The notes beneath the pieces were generated by a model, which saw nothing but the letters and a program-made list of their open reading frames with translations, searched no databases and was not told where the DNA came from. Source: Alphaproteobacteria bacterium (GTDB lineage: Bacteria; Pseudomonadota; Alphaproteobacteria; Reyranellales; Reyranellaceae). Taken from it: a DNA stretch of 41,940 bases. The stretch covers positions 1-41,940 of the forward strand of contig JAFAKN010000458.1 in NCBI GenBank assembly GCA_019235415.1, read 5' to 3'. Positions within the stretch are counted from its first letter, which is position 1. Each line of letters opens with the position of its first letter. Both the position numbers and the translations under genes were made by a program. This document shows, in pieces, positions 37,172-41,940 of the stretch.

Positions 37172-39124
37172 ATGGCGGACGCCAAGGCAGACGCCAACCA
37201 GGACGACCTCCGCGGCACGTTGCCCGTCGGAACGCGCCTGCGCAATTACCAGCTGATATCGGTGCTCGGCCAGGGCGGCTTCGGTATCACCTACTACGCG
37301 CGCGACGCCATCCTCGGGCGCGAGGTCGCGATCAAGGAATATCTGCCGACGACGCTGGCGCTGCGCGAGGAGACGATGGTCGTGCCGCGTTCCACGCAGC
37401 TTGCGGCGGACTTCGTCTGGGGCCGGGAGCGCTTCCTGGAGGAAGCGCGCACTCTTGCGACCCTCGAAGGCGCTCCGGCGGTCGTCCGCGTCTACGACTT
37501 CCTCGAGGCCAACGGCACGGCCTACATGGTCATGGGACTGGTGCGCGGTGAGACCCTCGACGAACGCCTCAAGCGCGAGGGCCACTTGTCTCCTGCCGTG
37601 GTCGGCCGCGTGCTTGGCCGGCTGCTCGACGGCTTGGAAGCCGTGCACAAGGCCGGGTTCCTGCATCGCGACATCAAGCCGGCCAACATCATCCTCGACG
37701 CCAAGAACAGTCCGACGCTGATCGATTTCGGGGCGTCGCGCGCGTCGATGGCGGATCGCACGGCGGCGATGACGGCGATCTTCACCCCGCGCTATGCCGC
37801 CGCCGAGCAGCTCACGTCGGAAAAGCAAGGTCCGTGGACCGACATCTATGGCCTGTCGGCTACGATCTACCACGCGATATCGGGCAACCCACCGCCGAGC
37901 TCGCTCGAACGGGCACTAAACGACACCTACGTGCCGCTCAGTCGCGTGCGGCCGCAAGGCTATTCCTCCAACCTGCTGCATGGCATCGATGCCGGGCTGA
38001 CCGTACGGCCGAGGGAGCGGCCGCAGTCGCTCGCGCAATGGCGCGAGATCATCGCCGGCGGAGACACGGCATTGGGCGAAGAGACGGTGTTGTTGCCAGC
38101 AAAGGTCGCTCCACCGGCAACTGCGACTCCAGCTGTCGGACCGGTGCTGGAGCGGAACAGGACGATTTCGCCGGCCATGCGTGCCCCCGCGGCGACGCCG
38201 GCAGTGCTTCCGCCACCGCCCGCGACTTCGACGGTGAGCGCTGCGGCGGCTTCATCGGAGAGGCCGGCGAGCAAGCGCTGGCGGCTGTATGTCGCTGCGG
38301 TCGTGCTAGGGCTTGCTGTCGCGGTCGGCGGCTACTCGATCCATCTTTGGATGGCTCCCTCCGCGGGCGGAGAGTCGGGCAATCGAAGCGCCGAGAACGT
38401 CGCGCGGGATAAGGCTCAAGCGGAGGCAAAGGCGAAAGCCGAGGCCCTTGCCAAGACCGAGGCCGAGGCCAAGCAGAAGGCCGATCTCGAAGCCAAGCAG
38501 AAAGCGGAAGCCGCTGCACAACAGGCCGATGCGGAGGCCAAGGCGAGAGCCGACGCCGAGGCCAAACAGAAGGCCGAGGCCGATGCGGCCAAGGCCAAGG
38601 CGGAAGCGGAGGCACGAAAGGCCGAGGCTCAGGCCCAGGCGCAAGCTGAAGCGAAGAAGAAGGCCGACGCCGAGGCCGAGCAAAAGCAGCTCGACTCCGC
38701 GGCACAGAAAGTAGCGGCGGAGGCGGCCGAAACGGCGCTCAAGCTCGCCGCAACCGACCGCATGCATATCCAGGTGGCGCTGACATCGCTCGGCTTTGAC
38801 ACGCACGGTGCCGATGGCACCTTCGGGCCGCGGACACGCGAGATGATCCAGGGCTGGCAGCAGGCCCATGGGCAACCCGCGACCGGGTTCGTGACGGCGG
38901 CCCAGCAGCAGGCGTTGCTCGCCGAAGCGGCTCCCGCTCTGGCGAAGTACGACGAGGAGCAAAAGAAGGCGGCCGAGGCAGCGGCGCGCGCGCGTGCTGC
39001 CGCTTCGTCTTCACCTCCTTCGCACGCGACGGGCAGCGGCGTTTCCTGTCAGGACAGCTCGGGCCGGCGGATCGAATTTGCGAATGCCATGTCATGCCCG
39101 TATGGGCTGACGCAGGTTCGCTGA
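37172..39124 (+). CDS. ppkA: PpkA-like Ser/Thr protein kinase with peptidoglycan-binding domain
   Basis: About 650 residues. The N-terminal Hanks kinase has the glycine loop LGQGGFG (32-38), catalytic Lys55 (VAIKEYLP), HRDIKPANI (165-173) and DFG (185-187). A Pro/Ala linker is followed by a membrane helix (about 371-392). The periplasmic part is a long Ala/Lys/Glu coiled coil (about 405-520), then a PG_binding_1-like domain (about 525-580; IQVALTSLGFDTHGADGTFGPRTREMIQGWQ), and a Cys-containing tail. Its position beside clpV and the presence of PppA, FHA and TagF make it the PpkA of this T6SS. A peptidoglycan-binding sensor suggests the cue is the cell wall. No TagQRST genes are next to it. 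Confidence 0.93.
   Translation: MADAKADANQDDLRGTLPVGTRLRNYQLISVLGQGGFGITYYARDAILGREVAIKEYLPTTLALREETMVVPRSTQLAADFVWGRERFLEEARTLATLEGAPAVVRVYDFLEANGTAYMVMGLVRGETLDERLKREGHLSPAVVGRVLGRLLDGLEAVHKAGFLHRDIKPANIILDAKNSPTLIDFGASRASMADRTAAMTAIFTPRYAAAEQLTSEKQGPWTDIYGLSATIYHAISGNPPPSSLERALNDTYVPLSRVRPQGYSSNLLHGIDAGLTVRPRERPQSLAQWREIIAGGDTALGEETVLLPAKVAPPATATPAVGPVLERNRTISPAMRAPAATPAVLPPPPATSTVSAAAASSERPASKRWRLYVAAVVLGLAVAVGGYSIHLWMAPSAGGESGNRSAENVARDKAQAEAKAKAEALAKTEAEAKQKADLEAKQKAEAAAQQADAEAKARADAEAKQKAEADAAKAKAEAEARKAEAQAQAQAEAKKKADAEAEQKQLDSAAQKVAAEAAETALKLAATDRMHIQVALTSLGFDTHGADGTFGPRTREMIQGWQQAHGQPATGFVTAAQQQALLAEAAPALAKYDEEQKKAAEAAARARAAASSSPPSHATGSGVSCQDSSGRRIEFANAMSCPYGLTQVR
38410..38720 (+). 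repeat. low-complexity Ala/Lys/Glu repeat region in the kinase gene
   Basis: Short imperfect units such as AEAKAKAEA, AEAKQKAD and AEAKKKADAEA fill about 100 codons. They encode a periplasmic TolA-like alpha-helix that could span the distance from membrane to cell wall. Confidence 0.8.
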
Positions 39125-39146
39125 ACGGGCTGCGCCGATTGCCGCG

Positions 39147-39767
39147 ATGGAAGGGGTGTGGAATCGTGCTCCGATGCCTGGTTGCTCCGGACCTCCGGTA
39201 TTGAGTCGACTGGTTGGCCAGTTGGGACATTTGGCGGCAGCCGCTTCGCTATCGGCCGTGCTCGGCGCGTCCGAGCCCGCCTGCGCTCAGGACGCTTGGG
39301 TGTTTGCCAGTCCGGTCTCATGCGCCAGTGCGCCCGTCTATGGCTTGCCCTTTACCGAGTGCTCGGCCTCCAACATACGGACTTTCCGCAACGGCAAGAT
39401 CCAGAGCTGGCGGCTCACCTTCAGCGATGCCAGGAGCGAGATCGCGGTCGGCCTGTACCGGATTGTCGACGCCCAAGGCGGTGGCCAGGGCGGCGGCGGC
39501 ATGAGCCCGGTCGCAGGCTCGAGCGCTATAAATTGGCTGCAGGCGGCGGAAGCTTTGAAGAGCGTCACGTCGGGCGGATCCAACTGGGCGCTGACCTCGG
39601 GAGGCTATGTGGCGTTTCAGAAAGGGCAGCGACAATGCGTCGGTTTCGTGCGCAATGCGCCGGCAGCCAACTGGACGCTGGGCGGCGCCTTGTGCCGAGA
39701 CTCGCAGTCTCCCCTTGCAGCAAGCGAGGCACAGTTCATCGCCGACGCCGTCAAGGTGAGGGAGTAG
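39147..39767 (+). CDS. exported protein of unknown function
   Basis: About 206 residues. A long N-terminal region ends in a hydrophobic stretch (LGHLAAAASLSAVLGA) and a likely signal cleavage after ACA before QDAW. The mature part has cysteines (SCASAPVYGL, FTECSAS, RQCVGFVRN and LCRDSQS), which could pair in the periplasm, and a Gly-rich loop (GGGQGGGG). It lies 22 bases after the kinase stop on the same strand, where TagQRST accessory genes occur in other T6SS. A later start (39174) is possible. I do not recognise a family. Confidence 0.65.
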   Translation: MEGVWNRAPMPGCSGPPVLSRLVGQLGHLAAAASLSAVLGASEPACAQDAWVFASPVSCASAPVYGLPFTECSASNIRTFRNGKIQSWRLTFSDARSEIAVGLYRIVDAQGGGQGGGGMSPVAGSSAINWLQAAEALKSVTSGGSNWALTSGGYVAFQKGQRQCVGFVRNAPAANWTLGGALCRDSQSPLAASEAQFIADAVKVRE

Positions 39768-39769
39768 AG

Positions 39770-39886
39770 CGTCATCCCGACCGGAGCCGAGCGAAGCGAG
39801 GCGAAGTGGAGGGATCTCGTTTTAGCGTCGCTGGAAGCATGAAAAGGTCCCTCCACTTCGCGCTTCGCGCTACGGTCGGGACGACG
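39770..39886. repeat. long imperfect inverted repeat (REP/terminator-like)
   Basis: The left arm (39770-39817) begins CGTCATCCCGACC and ends GAAGTGGAGGGATCT. The right arm (39845-39886), read in reverse complement, gives CGTCGTCCCGACC ... GAAGTGGAGGGACCT. The arms match over about 42 of 48 positions with small gaps, around a 27-base loop. It is the only copy in the window. It may be a dispersed intergenic palindrome, and its RNA would fold very stably, so it could also act as a terminator. Confidence 0.85.
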
Positions 39887-39912
39887 GGACTAGAAAGCAT
39901 GGGAAGATCATC

Positions 39913-40179
39913 GTGAAGCGCATTCTCCTGCCTGCCTCGGCGTTCGCAATCGCTGCATTCGTGGCCGCGTCGGGCCATGCCGACGACAAGGCATATTGCG
40001 CCGACCTCTCCGCGCTCTATCGCAAATATGTGCAGAATTCGCCGGGTCGGCAGTTCGACGTCGAGGCGTCGGTGGCTCTCGATCAGTGCCAGAAGGGGAA
40101 CACGGCGGCCGCGATCCCCGTGCTGGAAAAGAAGCTGCGCGAAAGCGGCTTCTCGCTGCCGAAAGAGTTCAAGCCGTAG
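39913..40179 (+). CDS. small exported protein of unknown function
   Basis: An 88-residue protein with a clear signal peptide (KRILLPASAFAIAAFVAASGHA, cleavage before DDKAYC). The mature part has Cys at two positions (KAYCADLS and LDQCQKG) and ends IPVLEKKLRESGFSLPKEFKP. Similar short periplasmic proteins are common in alphaproteobacteria, without known function. The start is a GTG at 39913. It lies just right of the inverted repeat and 46 bases before the PLP enzyme. Confidence 0.75.
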   Translation: MKRILLPASAFAIAAFVAASGHADDKAYCADLSALYRKYVQNSPGRQFDVEASVALDQCQKGNTAAAIPVLEKKLRESGFSLPKEFKP

Positions 40180-40225
40180 CGCTCCCGGCAAGGATGGCCC
40201 GCGGCCGCGTTCAGGGGAGAGTGCG

Positions 40226-41407
40226 ATGAAGGGTTCGCAACTGCTGCCGGAGACCTTGGTGGCGCAGGCGCTCGGCGAGGTCGACCCGGTGTCTGGCGGA
40301 CTGACGCCGCCCATAAGCCTCTCCACGAACTACGAACAGCTGCCCGACGGCTCCTACCATCAAGCCCGGGTCTATACGCGAGCCGACAACCCGACCTACG
40401 AGCACGCCGAGCGGATGCTCGCGATGCTCGAGGGCGGATCCCACTGCATGCTGTTTGCCTCCGGCATGGCGGCGGCCATCGCCGTCTTTCAGTCCCTCCT
40501 GCCCGGTGACCACGTCGTCGTCTCGCGGGTGCTCTATTGGGGGGTGCGAAAATGGCTGGCCGAGTTCGGGCTGTCCTGGGGGCTCGATGTCGAGTTCGTG
40601 GACATGGGCGATCTCGCGGCGGTGCAGGTGGCGCTGCGGCCGGGGTCCACGCGGCTGGTCTGGGTGGAGACGCCGGCCAATCCCACCTGGGAAGTCAGCG
40701 ACCTCCGCGCCCTCTGCGATCTTGCCCATGCCGCCGGCGCGCGCGTCGCGGTCGATAACACGGTGGCGACACCAGTGCTGACCAGGCCGATGGAATTCGG
40801 CGCCGACCTCGTGGTGCATTCCGCCACCAAGTACCTCAATGGCCACAGCGACGTGCTCGCAGGCGCCGTGCTCAGCATCCGCAATGACCCGTTCTGGCAA
40901 CGCATCCGGTCCTGGCGTCGAACGGCCGGCGCGGTTCCGGGCCCCTTCGAGGCTTGGCTCCTGGTGCGCGGCATGCGGACCCTATTTCTTCGCGTGGCAC
41001 GCGCGTCGGAGACGGCGCTGATCATCGCACGGCACTTCGAGAACCATCCCGCCGTCCGTGCGGTGCTTTATCCCGGTCTGCCGTCACATCCCGGTCATGC
41101 AATCGCGGCGCGCCAGATGACTGGCGGGTTTGGCGGCATGCTGTCGATCCGGGTCGCGGGCGGCGCCGAGCACGCGCGGTCGGTGCTGACGGCGGTCAAG
41201 GTCTTCAAGCGTGCGACGTCGCTCGGCGGCGTCGAAAGCCTGATCGAACACCGCAGCAGCATGGAGGGACCGTCATCGCCGGTTCCCGACGACCTGCTGC
41301 GTCTGTCGATCGGCATCGAGGCGCCGAAGGATCTCCTCGCCGATCTGGAAGCCGCGCTCGAAACAGCGGCCATGGCGGCTCTCGGCGCTTCGGGCGCGAC
41401 CGGCTGA
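40226..41407 (+). CDS. PLP-dependent Cys/Met metabolism enzyme (cystathionine gamma-synthase family)
   Basis: About 393 residues of the cystathionine gamma-synthase/lyase fold-type I family. The Schiff-base lysine is K202 in HSATKYLNGHSD, the PLP-ring Asp is D177 in VDNTVATP, and the phosphate site is SGMAA at 79-83; YTRADNPTYE near 50-59 is a family motif. It acts on gamma- or beta-substituted amino acids in Cys/Met metabolism; the exact reaction (MetB, MetC-like, gamma-lyase or sulfhydrylase) is not resolvable by eye. The ATG at 40226 follows AGGGGAGAG. Its stop overlaps the NifU-like start (TGATG), indicating translational coupling. Confidence 0.93.
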   Translation: MKGSQLLPETLVAQALGEVDPVSGGLTPPISLSTNYEQLPDGSYHQARVYTRADNPTYEHAERMLAMLEGGSHCMLFASGMAAAIAVFQSLLPGDHVVVSRVLYWGVRKWLAEFGLSWGLDVEFVDMGDLAAVQVALRPGSTRLVWVETPANPTWEVSDLRALCDLAHAAGARVAVDNTVATPVLTRPMEFGADLVVHSATKYLNGHSDVLAGAVLSIRNDPFWQRIRSWRRTAGAVPGPFEAWLLVRGMRTLFLRVARASETALIIARHFENHPAVRAVLYPGLPSHPGHAIAARQMTGGFGGMLSIRVAGGAEHARSVLTAVKVFKRATSLGGVESLIEHRSSMEGPSSPVPDDLLRLSIGIEAPKDLLADLEAALETAAMAALGASGATG

Positions 41408-41940
41408 TGCGCGCCTCGGACCGAAACCTTGCCGACAAGGTCATTGCCGCTCTGCAGGCGAGCGTGTTGCCTTCGGTGATCGCGCGCGGCGGCGAGATTC
41501 GCGTACGCAGTATCGAGAACGGCATGGTCACGCTCGAAACCTCCGGCTCGCCGGGCGCTGCCCTGCCGCTCAGCGCGCGCATCGAAGCTGCCGTCCGGCA
41601 GGCTGTCCCCGACGTCGAGCAGGTGCGGATACTGGGTCCTGATGTTCAGCCGGCCCGAAGCGCGGGGGGCGGCTTGGCGGCACGCGTGCGAGAGGTGCTC
41701 GATCGCGACATCAATCCGATCGTCGCTGCCCATCATGGCCATGTGATCCTCGTAGCCGTCGACGAAGGTTGGGCCCGCATTCGCCTCGAAGGCGGATGCC
41801 AGGGTTGCAGCCTGGCCGAGGTGACGCTGCGGCAGGGGATCGAGCCGCTGCTGCGCGCGCGCGTGCCCGAGATCGTCGGGCTTGCCGACGTCACCGACCA
41901 CGAGGCAGGCCGCGAGCCGTTCTACTCGGCGGCCAAGCGA
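41407..41940 (+). CDS. NifU-like Fe-S scaffold protein with duplicated domain (partial)
   Basis: At least 178 residues; the frame runs off the window. The second half is a canonical NifU C-terminal domain: REVLDRDINPIVAAHHGHV, LEGGCQGCS with the CxxC pair that holds the Fe-S cluster, TLRQGIEPLLRARVPEIVGLADVTDH. The first half (ADKVIAALQASVLPSVIARGG ... TSGSPGAALPL) has the same strand-helix pattern but no CxxC, so it looks like a degenerate copy. Translational coupling with the PLP enzyme suggests a sulfur or cluster-delivery link. The end is not seen. Confidence 0.85.
   Translation, partial: MRASDRNLADKVIAALQASVLPSVIARGGEIRVRSIENGMVTLETSGSPGAALPLSARIEAAVRQAVPDVEQVRILGPDVQPARSAGGGLAARVREVLDRDINPIVAAHHGHVILVAVDEGWARIRLEGGCQGCSLAEVTLRQGIEPLLRARVPEIVGLADVTDHEAGREPFYSAAKR

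Overview
The window is GC-rich (about two thirds G+C by eye), densely coded and full of ATGA/TGATG gene overlaps. Its gene content fits an alphaproteobacterium of the Rhizobiales/Rhodospirillales type (a Reyranella- or Bradyrhizobium-like genome is my guess, not shown by the sequence). There are no rRNA or tRNA genes, insertion sequences or CRISPR arrays that I can see.

Left flank (1-8886): metabolic genes. On the minus strand are the start of a DMGDH/sarcosine-dehydrogenase-like FAD oxidoreductase (cut by the window edge), a SnoaL-like protein, a luciferase-like flavin oxidoreductase, a Nudix hydrolase and a small helical protein. Then comes a minus-strand operon of a flavodoxin-fold quinone reductase fused to a UbiA prenyltransferase, a LolD/MacB-type ABC ATPase and a large FtsX-type permease. 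A second luciferase-like oxidoreductase is transcribed divergently from it.

Core (8908-39124): a complete type VI secretion system (T6SS) of the imp type. A plus-strand operon encodes FHA protein (TagH/ImpI), TssJ, TssK, TssL (with OmpA domain), TssM, TagF and PppA phosphatase. Minus-strand genes encode TssB, TssC, a second TssC-like protein (ImpD/TssC40 type), TagJ, TssE, TssF, TssG, a SAM methyltransferase, VgrG, a small unknown protein and PAAR. TssA, Hcp and ClpV lie between TssB and the kinase. A PpkA-like Ser/Thr kinase with a periplasmic peptidoglycan-binding domain closes the locus. Kinase, phosphatase, FHA protein and TagF together make a threonine-phosphorylation switch, and TssL carries an N-terminal Thr15 in the context known to be phosphorylated in Agrobacterium. 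A GH73-type glucosaminidase with a peptidoglycan-binding-like domain, divergent from the FHA gene, is the best effector candidate; no immunity gene is obvious.

Right flank (39125-41940): two small exported proteins of unknown function separated by a long inverted repeat, then a cystathionine gamma-synthase-family PLP enzyme translationally coupled to a NifU-like protein that runs off the window.

The most interesting points are the methyltransferase embedded in the T6SS operon, the wall-binding kinase without TagQRST, the reductase-UbiA fusion with its ABC exporter, and the orphan GH73 candidate effector.
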